Shown: positions 8,386-18,192 of the stretch, piece by piece
Layout of the letters: the number at the start of each line of letters is the position of its first letter
Position numbering within the stretch: position 1 is the first letter of the stretch
Assembly: GCA_902555465.1 (NCBI GenBank)
Contig: CACDSN010000010.1
Span: forward strand, 1-50,073
DNA length: 50,073 nucleotides
DNA from: an uncultured Pelagibacteraceae bacterium
Lineage (GTDB): Bacteria; Pseudomonadota; Alphaproteobacteria; Pelagibacterales; Pelagibacteraceae
Direction of reading: 5' to 3'
Made by a program: the position numbers and the translations under genes
Notes under the pieces: generated by a model
What the model saw: the letters and a program-made list of their open reading frames with translations, nothing else
What the model was told of the DNA's origin: nothing
Database searches by the model: none

Positions 8386-10824
8386 TTAATTCAGTTTAAT
8401 TTTAGGATCTTTCAAAGGCTTTAATAATAAAGAAGCATCATATTTTACTTTTTCAATTTCAACCTGAATTTTTTTTTCTAACAATTGCTCTACTTTTAAA
8501 TTGGTTGAAACGTAACCGAAAAGCAAATTCTTATTATAATTAAATGAGTAATTAGCTGATGTTGTATTGCCACAAATTTTTCCATCTATATAAATTGGTT
8601 CAAAATGTAAGGCCAAAGGTTCGCCGGGTTTAGTATTATCAAGAGTAAGCATTATAAATTTCTTTTTTATTTTATTTTTATCAATTTTTAATAATGCTTG
8701 CTTGCCAATGAAATCATAATTTTTTTTAAAACTAATTGCAAAATTTAATCCTGCTTCTAACTGATTTTCTTCTGGAGAAATATCATGGCCCCAATGTAAA
8801 AATCCGCTTTCCATTCTTAAAGTATCCATTGCATGAGCTCCACATAAAGATAGGTTAAATTTTTTTCCTATATCAATGATTTTATTAAAAATTAATTTTG
8901 CTTCAGAATTATTTATGTAGAGTTCATATCCAACTTCTCCAACATAAGATAATCTTTGAACCCAAACATTACTTTTTTCAATTTTAATATTTTTGGAGTG
9001 TCCAAAACTAAAATTATCATTAGAAAAATCTTCACCTGAAATATCTTTCATTAATTCCCTTGATTTTGGACCAAAAATACCAAGACAAACATAATCATCT
9101 GTTACATCTGTTAATCTAATATTTTGATTAATATGTTTTTTAATATGGAATTTATCTCTCTCTCTAGTTGCGGCAGCTCCAATTACTCTATAATGATTTT
9201 CTGAAATACACACCACTGTCAAATCGGTTTCTATTCCTCCATCTGAATTTAGCATTTGTGTATATGTGCATTTTCCAATTTCGTTTTTGACATTTGCAGT
9301 ACAAATTTTTTGTAATTCCTCGTGTACGTTATCTCCTTTTAACTCAAATTTTGAAAACGGAGTTAATTCATAAAGGCCTACATTTGTGACAGTATTTTTT
9401 GTTTCAAATTCTGCTGAGGGATACCAATTTTGAAAGTTGTAACTATAATCATAATTAGCTTTTCCATTTCTAGAATACCACATTGGTCTCTCATAACCTC
9501 CTGCAGCTCCAAAACATGCTCCAGCTTTTTTTAGTTCTTCATGATAAGGAAGGAGTTTGATATTTCTTGAAGTTTTGTGTTGTTTGTGTGGCCAATGCAT
9601 ACCATATAAGTCACCTAAAGTTTCAGTTATTCTTTGAGTTATAAAATTTATGTCTGAGTGAAATTTTTGAAATCTTTTAATATCATATATAAACAAGTCT
9701 TCATTAATATGACCATTCATTAACCACTCAGCTGTAACTTTTCCTACACCTCCTCCGCTACCAATTCCAATACTATTCAATCCAGCGCATACAAATAAAT
9801 TTTTAAAGTCTGGTATTTCACCCAATAAAGTATTTGTGTCAGGAGTAAATGACTCAGGACCAGAGAAAAATTTTCGTAAACCAACTTCTCCAAGTACGGG
9901 CATTCTTTTCATTGCAGATTCTAAATAAGGCTGAAAATGATCAAAATTTTCTGGAAATTCACCGTAAGAGAAATTTTCAGGAACTTTATTGTCATTCTGA
10001 AAGGCGGGTATTGACTTAGTTTCAAATATTCCAATTAATATTTTCCCAGCATCCTCTTTTAAATAAAGACAATCATCAAAATCTCTTAAAGTTGGTAAAA
10101 TATTTGGAAGATCCTTAATGGGCTCAGTCAAAACATAAAAATGTTCTGCTGGATATAGAGGTATACTAATCCCGTGTTTTTCACCAATTTGACGAGACCA
10201 CATGCCGGTAGCTAAAACAATATATTCACATTCAATTGTTTGTCCATTTACAACAACCCCTGAAACTCTACCGTTTTTTTTTAAAATTTTTTCTACAGGA
10301 CTTTTTTCGAAAATTTTTACACCTTCTTTTCTAGCAGCTTTGGCTAGTAAATTAGTAACTCCTACTGGATCTGCCTGTCCATCACCAGGCATAAAAATTC
10401 CACCTTCTAAATCTTTATGATTTATTCCTGGATATTTATCTTTTACTTCAGAGGGATTTAAAATTTCAACATTTACATCATATAGCTGGGCTGTAGTAGC
10501 TTGTCTTTTAAGTTCTTGCCATCTATGTTTTGTTTGGGCTATAGATAAAGCCCCACCCAGTTTCATCCCTGATGAAAAATCCAATTCTTTCTCAAGTTTC
10601 TTATATAAATCTAAAGTATATTTTCTTATTTTTGTTATTCCAGCTGAAGGACCTAATTGACTTACTAAGCCAGCTGCGTGCCAAGTTGTACCAGAAGTTA
10701 ATTGATCTCTTTCAAGAAGTATTACATCTTTCCAACCAAACTTGGCAATATGATAAGAGCAAGAAGTTCCGGTAACTCCACCTCCAATAACTACAACTTT
10801 GCAGCTGGTTGGAAGACTAGACAT
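8386..10824 (-). CDS. FAD-dependent dimethylglycine/sarcosine dehydrogenase-like protein with GcvT domain
   Basis: This 812-residue protein has an N-terminal DAO-type FAD domain (VVVIGGGVTGTSCSYHIAKFG). His49 in SGTTWHAAGL is at the place of the covalent flavin histidine of dimethylglycine and sarcosine dehydrogenases. A linker domain and a C-terminal GcvT-like folate domain (GEVGYELYI, AMDTLRMESGFLHWGHDI) follow. Such enzymes oxidatively demethylate N-methyl amines and pass the one-carbon unit to tetrahydrofolate. It sits 6 bases downstream of xsc, which raises the possibility of an N-methylated sulfonate such as N-methyltaurine as substrate; glycine-betaine-derived dimethylglycine is the conventional guess. 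The family is sure, the substrate is open. Confidence 0.88.
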   Translation of the reverse strand: MSSLPTSCKVVVIGGGVTGTSCSYHIAKFGWKDVILLERDQLTSGTTWHAAGLVSQLGPSAGITKIRKYTLDLYKKLEKELDFSSGMKLGGALSIAQTKHRWQELKRQATTAQLYDVNVEILNPSEVKDKYPGINHKDLEGGIFMPGDGQADPVGVTNLLAKAARKEGVKIFEKSPVEKILKKNGRVSGVVVNGQTIECEYIVLATGMWSRQIGEKHGISIPLYPAEHFYVLTEPIKDLPNILPTLRDFDDCLYLKEDAGKILIGIFETKSIPAFQNDNKVPENFSYGEFPENFDHFQPYLESAMKRMPVLGEVGLRKFFSGPESFTPDTNTLLGEIPDFKNLFVCAGLNSIGIGSGGGVGKVTAEWLMNGHINEDLFIYDIKRFQKFHSDINFITQRITETLGDLYGMHWPHKQHKTSRNIKLLPYHEELKKAGACFGAAGGYERPMWYSRNGKANYDYSYNFQNWYPSAEFETKNTVTNVGLYELTPFSKFELKGDNVHEELQKICTANVKNEIGKCTYTQMLNSDGGIETDLTVVCISENHYRVIGAAATRERDKFHIKKHINQNIRLTDVTDDYVCLGIFGPKSRELMKDISGEDFSNDNFSFGHSKNIKIEKSNVWVQRLSYVGEVGYELYINNSEAKLIFNKIIDIGKKFNLSLCGAHAMDTLRMESGFLHWGHDISPEENQLEAGLNFAISFKKNYDFIGKQALLKIDKNKIKKKFIMLTLDNTKPGEPLALHFEPIYIDGKICGNTTSANYSFNYNKNLLFGYVSTNLKVEQLLEKKIQVEIEKVKYDASLLLKPLKDPKIKLN

Positions 10825-10830
10825 TTATTA

Positions 10831-12612
10831 TTACACTAGAGATTTTTGAGGCTTCATATCAGATTTATTAATGCCTGCTACTTCAACTGGTTTTTTCATT
10901 GCATCTCTTCTAAAAGGTTCGCCTAATTCTTGATTTAGAATTACTTCAACAAAAGTGGTGATACCTTTTTTCTGATTTTCGCAACCTTCTTTGATAGCTT
11001 TAGTAGTTTCTTCCATAGTTTTCGCTGTAATACCCTTTAGACCACAAGCATTAGCAACTTTGGCATAGCTTAATTCTGGATCTAACTCTGTACCTACAAA
11101 ATTGTCATCAAACCATAATATTGAATTCCTTTTTTCAGCACCCCATTGGTAATTTCTAAAAATTACCATTGTAATTGCTGGCCATTCTTCTCGTGCACAT
11201 GAACTCATTTCATTCATACTTATTCCAAAAGCACCATCACCTGCAAAACCAACCACAGGTGTTTCGGGACAACCAATCTTTGCACCTAGAATTGCTGGAA
11301 ATCCATATCCGCATGGTCCAAATAAACCAGGCGCTAAATATTTTCTTCCTTTTTCAAAAGTAGGATAGGCATTTCCAATTGCACAATTATTTCCAATATC
11401 GCTAGATATAATTACATCTTCAGGTAAAGCTGCTTGTATTGCTCTCCACGCTTGTCTTGGTGACATTCTATCTTTATCTCTTTCTCTTGCTTCTTTATTC
11501 CAAACAGTTCCAGGATCATCGTCTTCATGATCTAAACTTGTCAATGTTTGTAACCAAGAAGACTTGGTTTGATGAATTAAGTTTTTTCTCTCCTCACGAT
11601 TAGTATCTCCTGCATTAGATGATAATTTTTCAAGTAATTCTGTGGCAACCATTTTTGCATCTCCACAAATTCCGACTGTAACTTTTTTTGTTAAACCAAT
11701 TCTATCTGGATTCATATCTACTTGAATAATTTTTGCATCTTTTGGCCAATAATCAATTCCATAGCCTGGTAAAGTAGAAAATGGGTTAAGTCTTGTACCT
11801 AAAGCTAAAACTACATCTGCCTTAGAAATTAATTCCATAGCAGCCTTTGATCCATTATAACCTAAGGGTCCAACCGCTAAAGGATGACTTCCTGGGAAAC
11901 TATCATTATGTTGATATCCACTGCATACTGGGGAGTCTAATTTTTCTGCGAGTTTTTTTGTTTCTTCAATCGCATCACCTATTACTACACCTGCACCAGA
12001 CAAAATTACTGGAAATTTTGCTTCAGATAAATATTTAGATGCTTTTTCTATTGCATGACTGCCACCACCCTGTCTTTCAAATCTTACTAATGGAGGAAGT
12101 TCAATATCAATTACTTGTGTCCAAAAATCTCTTGGGACATTTATTTGTGCAGGAGCTGAACCTCTATGTGCTTTTTCAATGACTCTATTTAAAACTTCTG
12201 CCATTCTAGTTGGATCTCTTACTTCTTCTTGGTAACAAACCATGTCTTTAAATAAATTCATTTGTTCTACTTCTTGGAAACCACCTTGTCCCATAGTCTT
12301 ATTTGCCGCTTGAGGCGTAACTAAAAGAAGAGGTGTATGATTCCAATAAGCAGTTTTAATTGGTGTCACTAATCCTGTAATACCAGGACCGTTTTGTGCT
12401 ATGACCATTGACATTTTTCCTGTTGCCCTAGTGTAACCATCTGCAATTAATCCACCATTAGTTTCGTGAGCAACATCCCAAAATGTTATTCCCGCTTTAG
12501 GAAATAAATCAGAGATTGGCATGAACGCTGAACCTATAATTCCAAAAGCATGTTCTATTCCATGGAATTGAAGAACTTTTATAAAAGCTTCTTCAGTAGT
12601 CATTTTAGTCAT
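10831..12612 (-). CDS. xsc: Sulfoacetaldehyde acetyltransferase
   Basis: Xsc uses thiamine diphosphate to turn sulfoacetaldehyde and phosphate into acetyl phosphate and sulfite. It is the desulfonation step of taurine and related C2 sulfonate degradation. The 593 residues match the family. Glu50 in the AHETNGGLIADGY segment is the probable cofactor-activating residue. The C-terminal domain has the ThDP motif GDGAFGISMNE ... FRN. Overall it fits Xsc better than acetolactate synthase, with conserved stretches such as PGSHPLAVGPLGYNGS. A good AAGGA ribosome site precedes the ATG. It is divergent from suyA-suyB and co-directional with the flavoprotein gene. Confidence 0.93.
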   Translation of the reverse strand: MTKMTTEEAFIKVLQFHGIEHAFGIIGSAFMPISDLFPKAGITFWDVAHETNGGLIADGYTRATGKMSMVIAQNGPGITGLVTPIKTAYWNHTPLLLVTPQAANKTMGQGGFQEVEQMNLFKDMVCYQEEVRDPTRMAEVLNRVIEKAHRGSAPAQINVPRDFWTQVIDIELPPLVRFERQGGGSHAIEKASKYLSEAKFPVILSGAGVVIGDAIEETKKLAEKLDSPVCSGYQHNDSFPGSHPLAVGPLGYNGSKAAMELISKADVVLALGTRLNPFSTLPGYGIDYWPKDAKIIQVDMNPDRIGLTKKVTVGICGDAKMVATELLEKLSSNAGDTNREERKNLIHQTKSSWLQTLTSLDHEDDDPGTVWNKEARERDKDRMSPRQAWRAIQAALPEDVIISSDIGNNCAIGNAYPTFEKGRKYLAPGLFGPCGYGFPAILGAKIGCPETPVVGFAGDGAFGISMNEMSSCAREEWPAITMVIFRNYQWGAEKRNSILWFDDNFVGTELDPELSYAKVANACGLKGITAKTMEETTKAIKEGCENQKKGITTFVEVILNQELGEPFRRDAMKKPVEVAGINKSDMKPQKSLV

Positions 12613-12681
12613 AAATTTTCCTTTAAATAATTTTCTTGCAATTTTTCTACAAATGCTATTTTTCTATATTTATATTCAAAA

Positions 12682-12969
12682 ATGGCAAGTACAGATATTA
12701 TTATACATGATAAAAAAGACAACGTTGGTGTTGTTGTAATTGAAAAAGTCGCACCAAATCAAACATGTAATTGTTGGATTATGGAAGGTGATGGTTCAGC
12801 GACAGTAGAGGCTAAAAATGAAGTTCCTCTCGGTCATAAGTTAGCATTAGTCGATTTAAATGAAGGTGATACAATTATTAAATACGGCCATGACATAGGA
12901 AAAGTAGTAAAAACTATAAAAAAAGGTGAACATGTACATGTTCATAATGTTAAAACAAAAAAATGGTAG
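12682..12969 (+). CDS. suyA: Sulfolactate sulfo-lyase alpha-like subunit (SAF domain, UxaA family)
   Basis: A 95-residue SAF-domain protein of the UxaA/altronate dehydratase family, IIIHDKKDNVGVVVIEKV to VHNVKTKKW, ending in the HVHNVKT motif typical of the small subunits. In SuyAB this subunit pairs with a roughly 390-residue SuyB to split (R)-sulfolactate into pyruvate and sulfite. The partner gene begins 5 bases downstream. The choice of SuyA over a sugar-acid dehydratase subunit rests on the xsc, TauE and apr neighbours and on the subunit lengths. Confidence 0.78.
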   Translation: MASTDIIIHDKKDNVGVVVIEKVAPNQTCNCWIMEGDGSATVEAKNEVPLGHKLALVDLNEGDTIIKYGHDIGKVVKTIKKGEHVHVHNVKTKKW

Positions 12970-12974
12970 TTTAG

Positions 12975-14141
12975 ATGGAAATTCAAAAAAGTTTTTTAGG
13001 TTATAAAAGAGAAAATGGAAGAGTTGGTACTAGGAATCATGTAATTATTCTTCCTGTAGATGATATTTCTAATGCTTGTGCAGAGGCAGTAGCAAACAAT
13101 ATAAAAGGAACTATTGCTCTTCCCCATTCATATGGAAGATTGCAATTTGGAGCAGATTTAGAATTACATTTTAGAACAATGATTGGTACCGCAAAAAACC
13201 CAAATGTTGCAGCGGCAATTATTATTGGAATTGAACCTAAGTGGACAAAAAGAATTGTAGATGAAGTTGCAAAAACTGGAAAACCAGTTGAAGGATTTAG
13301 TATTGAAGGTGCGGGCGATATAGAAACGATAATGAAAGCTTCAAAAAAAGCACAAGAATTTTCAATATGGGCATCAGAAAAACAAAGAGAAGAGTGCCCA
13401 GTTAGTGATCTTTGGATTTCAGTTAAATGCGGAGAGTCTGATACAACATCGGGACTTGCATCCAACCCAACAGTTGGCAACTTAATGGATAAATTAGAGC
13501 CACTAGGAGTTCATTTATGTTTTGGAGAAACTTCAGAACTAACTGGTGCAGAAAGCGTATGTGCTAAAAGGGGTAAAACAAAAGAGGCTCAGGATAAGTT
13601 TATGAAAACTTGGAGTGATTATAATGACTTTATATTAAAAGAGGCAACAGATGACCTTTCTGAAAGCCAACCAACAGCTGGAAATATAACTGGAGGACTT
13701 ACAACAATTGAAGAAAAAGCATTTGGTAATTTTCAAAAAATTGGATCTAGGCAATTTGTTGATGTTTTAACACCAGCAGAGGAACCAACAAAAGGTCCAG
13801 GCCTTTACTTTATGGACACCTCTTCTGCTGCTGCAGAATGTGTAACTCTTCAGGCTGCTGGAGGTTTTAATATTCATCTATTTCCAACTGGACAGGGAAA
13901 TATTATTGGTAATCCTATAGAACCTGTTATTAAATTAACTGCAAATCCATTAACGGCTGTTAAAATGAAAGAACATATTGATGTTGATGTATCAAAAATT
14001 CTTTCAAGAGAAATGAATTTAGATCAAGCTGGAGACGAATTAATTAAAGCAACTATGAGAGTTGCAAATGGAAGATTTACTTGTGCTGAAGCATTAGGTC
14101 ATAGAGAATTTGTAATGACTAAACTTTATAGAAGTGCATAA
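12975..14141 (+). CDS. suyB: Sulfolactate sulfo-lyase beta-like subunit (UxaA family)
   Basis: A 388-residue large subunit of the UxaA family. It opens with [21 protein letters not shown], has a Cys-containing core ([20 protein letters not shown]), and carries [21 protein letters not shown] near the C-terminus. Length and split-gene layout match SuyB. The expected reaction is (R)-sulfolactate to pyruvate plus sulfite. The alternative is a sugar-acid dehydratase such as altronate or galactarate dehydratase, but these are usually longer or fused. Its stop codon is one base from the stop of the convergent exporter gene. Confidence 0.8.
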   Translation: MEIQKSFLGYKRENGRVGTRNHVIILPVDDISNACAEAVANNIKGTIALPHSYGRLQFGADLELHFRTMIGTAKNPNVAAAIIIGIEPKWTKRIVDEVAKTGKPVEGFSIEGAGDIETIMKASKKAQEFSIWASEKQREECPVSDLWISVKCGESDTTSGLASNPTVGNLMDKLEPLGVHLCFGETSELTGAESVCAKRGKTKEAQDKFMKTWSDYNDFILKEATDDLSESQPTAGNITGGLTTIEEKAFGNFQKIGSRQFVDVLTPAEEPTKGPGLYFMDTSSAAAECVTLQAAGGFNIHLFPTGQGNIIGNPIEPVIKLTANPLTAVKMKEHIDVDVSKILSREMNLDQAGDELIKATMRVANGRFTCAEALGHREFVMTKLYRSA

Positions 14142-14142
14142 T

Positions 14143-15234
14143 TTATTTTGTAGCTTGAAGTTTAGCTAATCTTTTTTTATTCCAATCAGATATTAATTTT
14201 CTAACACCTGCTGCGCCTACTCCTAAAACAATTGCAAGAACAACTGATGTTAATCCATAAAATACTGGCAGATCTTTTGAATACTCTAAAATAAATTTAG
14301 CAAAAACTCCAAGACTTTGAACTCCATTGTTTATAGTAACGATAACTACATCTTCACTGATAAATGTGTCATACGCAATTGCAATACCAATGCATAAAAT
14401 TAATACAGCTAAAATAGTTTTAAACTGAGAACTATCAATTTTCTCACCCATCTTTTGTCCAACCTGAACACCTACAATTGAGCCTAAAATTAATATAGTC
14501 ACCAATACTAGGTCTATTGTTCCATAATTAAAAGCATGTAGAACAGTTACAATTGCACTTACAAATATTGTTACAAATAAAGATGTACCTGGTATTAATT
14601 TTGTAGGCATTCCAATAATATAAATCATTGCCGGAACTAATATAAAAGCGCCCCCAACTCCCATAATCGCAGCAATATATCCAACGATCATTCCAATAAT
14701 TATTGGCGTAAAAATACTTTCATAAACTTTTGATTTTTTAAATCTCATTCTAAAAGGGAGTCCATGAATCCAGTAATGATGGTGTAATTTTTTTTTAACT
14801 ACAATTTTTTTTCTTGCCTTATCAATTTCAGAGACACCTTGGATTAACATAAATGTTCCAAGAATTGCTAGAACATACATATATGCTAAAGAAATTACTT
14901 CGTTAATCTTTCCAATATCTTTAAGATAAGAGAATGTAAGTATACCAAGCAATGTTCCAAAAGTACCACCAATCACAATCATAAATCCCATCTTGTAATC
15001 TAATGTACCCTTTAAATAATGCGTTGTTGATCCTGAAACCGACGTACCTAAAATATTACTAGCTTCATTTGGAACAGCATAAGCAGGTGGAATTCCAAGA
15101 AAAATTAGAAATGGAGTCATTAAAAATCCTCCTCCAACTCCAAATAATCCTGAAAGAACTCCGACAAATAAACTTAATATAAATATGAATGCTATGTTTA
15201 TTTCAACTTGTGCAATTGGAAGAAAATATTCCAT
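14143..15234 (-). CDS. TauE/SafE-family sulfite/anion exporter
   Basis: A 363-residue inner-membrane protein with two TauE/SafE repeats, each carrying a GVGGGF-type loop (GLFGVGGGFLMTPFLIFLGIP near residue 30 and IMGVGGAFILVPAMIYIIGMP near residue 190). Eight or nine helices are expected. Family members export sulfite, sulfoacetate or related anions. Placement between sulfite-producing genes (xsc, suyAB) and sulfite-oxidising genes (aprBA) supports sulfite export here. The C-terminal 60 residues form an extra helix and a basic tail. Substrate is inferred from context. Confidence 0.85.
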   Translation of the reverse strand: MEYFLPIAQVEINIAFIFILSLFVGVLSGLFGVGGGFLMTPFLIFLGIPPAYAVPNEASNILGTSVSGSTTHYLKGTLDYKMGFMIVIGGTFGTLLGILTFSYLKDIGKINEVISLAYMYVLAILGTFMLIQGVSEIDKARKKIVVKKKLHHHYWIHGLPFRMRFKKSKVYESIFTPIIIGMIVGYIAAIMGVGGAFILVPAMIYIIGMPTKLIPGTSLFVTIFVSAIVTVLHAFNYGTIDLVLVTILILGSIVGVQVGQKMGEKIDSSQFKTILAVLILCIGIAIAYDTFISEDVVIVTINNGVQSLGVFAKFILEYSKDLPVFYGLTSVVLAIVLGVGAAGVRKLISDWNKKRLAKLQATK

Positions 15235-15285
15235 AAGACCTATTAACTACTTCGTACTCCTATGGTTAATAATTGTCAAATAATA

Positions 15286-15432
15286 TTATATATTTAAGAA
15301 GGTACTAAACAAAATTACTGCCCAATAAATTCCAAGTCCAAAAAAAAGAATTTCTTTGATATGATTATTAAAAAAAGTGGTTGGTATAGATTTTGATAAT
15401 TTTTTTGAATTTTTTAAAATAAACTGGACCAC
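15286..15432 (-). CDS. Possible 48-residue single-helix membrane protein
   Basis: An ORF with a GTG start (no ATG is available before an upstream in-frame stop) encodes a basic N-terminal half and a hydrophobic helix at about residues 29-47 (ILFFGLGIYWAVILFSTFLN). It fills most of the 251-base gap between the exporter and the next gene in this island. Support is limited to the intact frame, the helix and the strand. It could be chance in AT-rich DNA. Confidence 0.4.
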   Translation of the reverse strand: MVQFILKNSKKLSKSIPTTFFNNHIKEILFFGLGIYWAVILFSTFLNI

Positions 15433-15485
15433 ATTTCCGAATTAACAAAATCCTATAACTTTGCAAGTATTATTTTAAAAATTTG

Positions 15486-15836
15486 CTAAAAAATTGTTGC
15501 TCCAAAAATTTTTACCTCACCATCCTCTTCTCCAAGAACCAAGCGACCCAAATAGTCTCCCTTCATAGTATTACTCTTTTGTTTAAACAGAACAGTGACG
15601 TATAAATCTCTTCTAAGACACCCCAAGGCCTCTCTATCATCTGAAAGGTTTGTCAAAAGCTTGTTGCTTGCCCATTGTTTTCCTATTTCAACCTCGTTAG
15701 CTCCGTAAAGCATTTGTGCTGAAAAATTTTTTGTAAAGCCACTATAATCTCTCATATTTGATGCTTTAACCAATTCATCCCATAAAGGAGTAGCTATCTT
15801 AATGATTTCCTCGTCTGTTTTCTTAATGAGGCTCAT
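15486..15836 (-). CDS. Conserved-looking 116-residue protein downstream of aprA
   Basis: I do not recognise the family with certainty. The N-terminal half is helical (TPLWDELVKASNMRDYSGFTKNFS) and the C-terminal half looks like beta strands (YVTVLFKQKS, DYLGRLVLGEE, EVKIFGATIF). This is compatible with an NTF2/SnoaL-like fold. No signal peptide or membrane helix is seen. It lies 15 bases after the aprA stop codon on the same strand, so it is the last gene of an aprM-aprB-aprA transcript and may assist APS reductase or handle sulfite-related metabolites. Confidence 0.75.
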   Translation of the reverse strand: MSLIKKTDEEIIKIATPLWDELVKASNMRDYSGFTKNFSAQMLYGANEVEIGKQWASNKLLTNLSDDREALGCLRRDLYVTVLFKQKSNTMKGDYLGRLVLGEEDGEVKIFGATIF

Positions 15837-15851
15837 AACTATTTTATTGCT

Positions 15852-17708
15852 CTAAGCGGTTTTTTTCTTTTCTTCGTCTACTATATGATAAACAGGTTTC
15901 TTCTCCATAGTGAATTTCCCTGTTTCTGGGTCTCTTTGAGAGACTGTTAAACAATGCCAGTTTTCATCATCTAAATTCATATGGTCACCTCTGTAATAGT
16001 ATCCTGGCCATCTTGTTTCTTTTCTAAATAAGGTATGTTCTGTAACACATTGAGATGTTAATGCTCTATGTTTTAGCTCCCACGCTCTCATTAATTGATG
16101 ATAATCTTCGGCACCAACATGCTCTAAATCTTCTTGTAAAATCTCCAATTGCTCAAGACCTTTATTCAATAGATTTCCATTAGTCATATAATTATTTGTA
16201 AGACCACCACAATATTCATCCATAATTTTTTGAAGTCTTTGCAGTCCTTGGATAGGAGATAAATAGCTAGGTGAGACCGTGCCTGCGGTGATTTCATTTC
16301 TACCCACTTGGTAGTTTTCAAGAGGTTTATAAATAGTTTCTCTTAAATTTTCATACTGAGTATCTGAAACCTTTATATCATTAGCTTTTTTATCTGTAAT
16401 ATATTTAACTGCCGCTTTTGCTGCTAATCTTCCTTCAGTAAACGATCCTGAAGAGAATTTATGAGCACTTCCACCTACTGTATCTCCTGCACCAAATAAA
16501 CCCTCTATAGTTGTCATTCTATTGTATCCCCAATAATAATCATCTGGAGCAATATCCTCTGGTCCACTAACCCAAGCTCCTGAACATGTTGCATGAGATC
16601 CCATCACATAAGGTTCTGAGGTTGTTAATTCTGGATTTGTATATTTTGGATCAATGTTTTGTGATGCCCAAACAACTGCTTGACCAACGGTCATTCCTAA
16701 AAAGTTTTCCCAACCAACTGTCTCTAAATGTGGGTCTTGAAATGCTTCTTTTGTTACCATATGAATAGGCCCCCCACCAGCTGCAACTTCCTGAATAAAA
16801 GCATGATTTCTTAAACATGTCGGAGTTGGATGATGATCAATGTATTCACCAACCATTTTCTTAGTATGTTCGTACCATTTTTTCTCATAATTTTCTCCAT
16901 TAGCATTTTGAGTATACGTTTTTAAATGTAAAAAATATGCACCAACTGGGCCGTAACCATCTTTAAATCTGCAAAGTACAATTCTATTTTCCATTTGAGT
17001 CATCTTTGCGCCAGCTGCAATTGGTAATGCATATGCTGATCCATTACTCCATGGAGCATACCAAGTTCTACCCATTCCCTCACCAACTGCTCTTGGTTTA
17101 AATATGTGCGAAGCTCCACCAGCTGCAACTATAACTGCCTTTGCTTTAAATACATGATAATCACCTGTTCTCATATTAAAACCAACAGCTCCTGCAATTC
17201 TATTTGGATTACTTTCGTCTTTTAAAAGATGGGTGATCATAATTCTGTTATAAATTTTGTTTGCTGATTTTTTTGCCGCTTCAGCTACGATTGGTTTATA
17301 GCTTTCACCATGAATCATGATCTGCCATTTTCCTTCTCTTTGATATCTTCCTGTTTCTTTGTTTCTCATCATTGGCAAACCCCATTCATCAAACATATGA
17401 ACTGTAGAGTCGACATGTCTTGCCATGTCATAACCAAGGTCTTCTCTCACTAAACCCATTAAATCATTTCTTGCATATCTTACATGATCTTCAGGCATAT
17501 TTTCGCCCCACTGCATTCCCATATAACAGTTTATTGCGTATAAACCTTGAGCAACAGCGCCACTTCTATCTATGTTAGCTTTTTCAACACAAATAATTTT
17601 AAGGTCTCTTCCCCAGTATCTAGACTCGAATGTTGCGCCTGTGCCGGCCATACCCCCGCCAACAACTAGTATATCGCAATTTTCAAATACTGTTTTATTT
17701 TTTGGCAT
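15852..17708 (-). CDS. aprA: Adenylylsulfate (APS) reductase alpha subunit
   Basis: AprA is the FAD subunit that interconverts APS with sulfite plus AMP; in aerobes it runs in the sulfite-oxidising direction. The 618 residues match the family. It has an N-terminal FAD motif (CDILVVGGGMAGTGATFESRYWG), the segment DRSGAVAQGLYAINCYMG and a fumarate-reductase-like body (LFGAGDTVGGSAHKFSSGSFTEGRLAAK). The start overlaps the aprB stop by one base, so the subunits are translationally coupled. Substrate sulfite probably comes from xsc and suyAB nearby. Confidence 0.97.
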   Translation of the reverse strand: MPKNKTVFENCDILVVGGGMAGTGATFESRYWGRDLKIICVEKANIDRSGAVAQGLYAINCYMGMQWGENMPEDHVRYARNDLMGLVREDLGYDMARHVDSTVHMFDEWGLPMMRNKETGRYQREGKWQIMIHGESYKPIVAEAAKKSANKIYNRIMITHLLKDESNPNRIAGAVGFNMRTGDYHVFKAKAVIVAAGGASHIFKPRAVGEGMGRTWYAPWSNGSAYALPIAAGAKMTQMENRIVLCRFKDGYGPVGAYFLHLKTYTQNANGENYEKKWYEHTKKMVGEYIDHHPTPTCLRNHAFIQEVAAGGGPIHMVTKEAFQDPHLETVGWENFLGMTVGQAVVWASQNIDPKYTNPELTTSEPYVMGSHATCSGAWVSGPEDIAPDDYYWGYNRMTTIEGLFGAGDTVGGSAHKFSSGSFTEGRLAAKAAVKYITDKKANDIKVSDTQYENLRETIYKPLENYQVGRNEITAGTVSPSYLSPIQGLQRLQKIMDEYCGGLTNNYMTNGNLLNKGLEQLEILQEDLEHVGAEDYHQLMRAWELKHRALTSQCVTEHTLFRKETRWPGYYYRGDHMNLDDENWHCLTVSQRDPETGKFTMEKKPVYHIVDEEKKKTA

Positions 17709-18178
17709 TAATAATAAACACCTTTTTTAAATGAACTTTTGTTGATTGCAGGCAAATCTTTTTCTGTATTTAAACCGTGTGGTTCATTATATAAAATTTG
17801 TGACTGCATATCTCCTTGGTTTGGACTATCAGCTTCAGCTAATTTTGGAATATGTTTACCCCAAGGTTTTGTTGTAATTGGTGATACAAAATCTTTTACA
17901 GTTCCATTTCTAAATTTAATCTTCCAAGAAATGGTTCCTTTTTTTTCTTCTCTTAAAACTCTTACTTTATGTCCCATAGGAGCAAAGTCTGCATAACCTC
18001 TGACATCAATTGCCTGTTGAGGGCACGCTTTTACACATGAATAGCATTCCCAACAAAAATTAGGTTCAATATTAACCGCTCTTCGAATTGTTTTATCGAT
18101 ATGCATGATATCAGAAGGACAAATGTCAACGCAGTGACCACATCCATCACATCTTGTCATATATACAAAAGTAGACAT
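17708..18178 (-). CDS. aprB: Adenylylsulfate reductase beta subunit
   Basis: AprB is the iron-sulfur subunit that passes electrons to or from the FAD of AprA. The 156 residues carry two ferredoxin-type 4Fe-4S motifs, CDGCGHCVDICP near residue 9 and CWECYSCVKACP near residue 42, then a beta-rich tail with RGYADFAPMG that wraps the alpha subunit. It lies between aprM (14-base gap) and aprA (one-base overlap). Confidence 0.97.
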   Translation of the reverse strand: MSTFVYMTRCDGCGHCVDICPSDIMHIDKTIRRAVNIEPNFCWECYSCVKACPQQAIDVRGYADFAPMGHKVRVLREEKKGTISWKIKFRNGTVKDFVSPITTKPWGKHIPKLAEADSPNQGDMQSQILYNEPHGLNTEKDLPAINKSSFKKGVYY

Positions 18179-18192
18179 AATTATTTTCCTTT

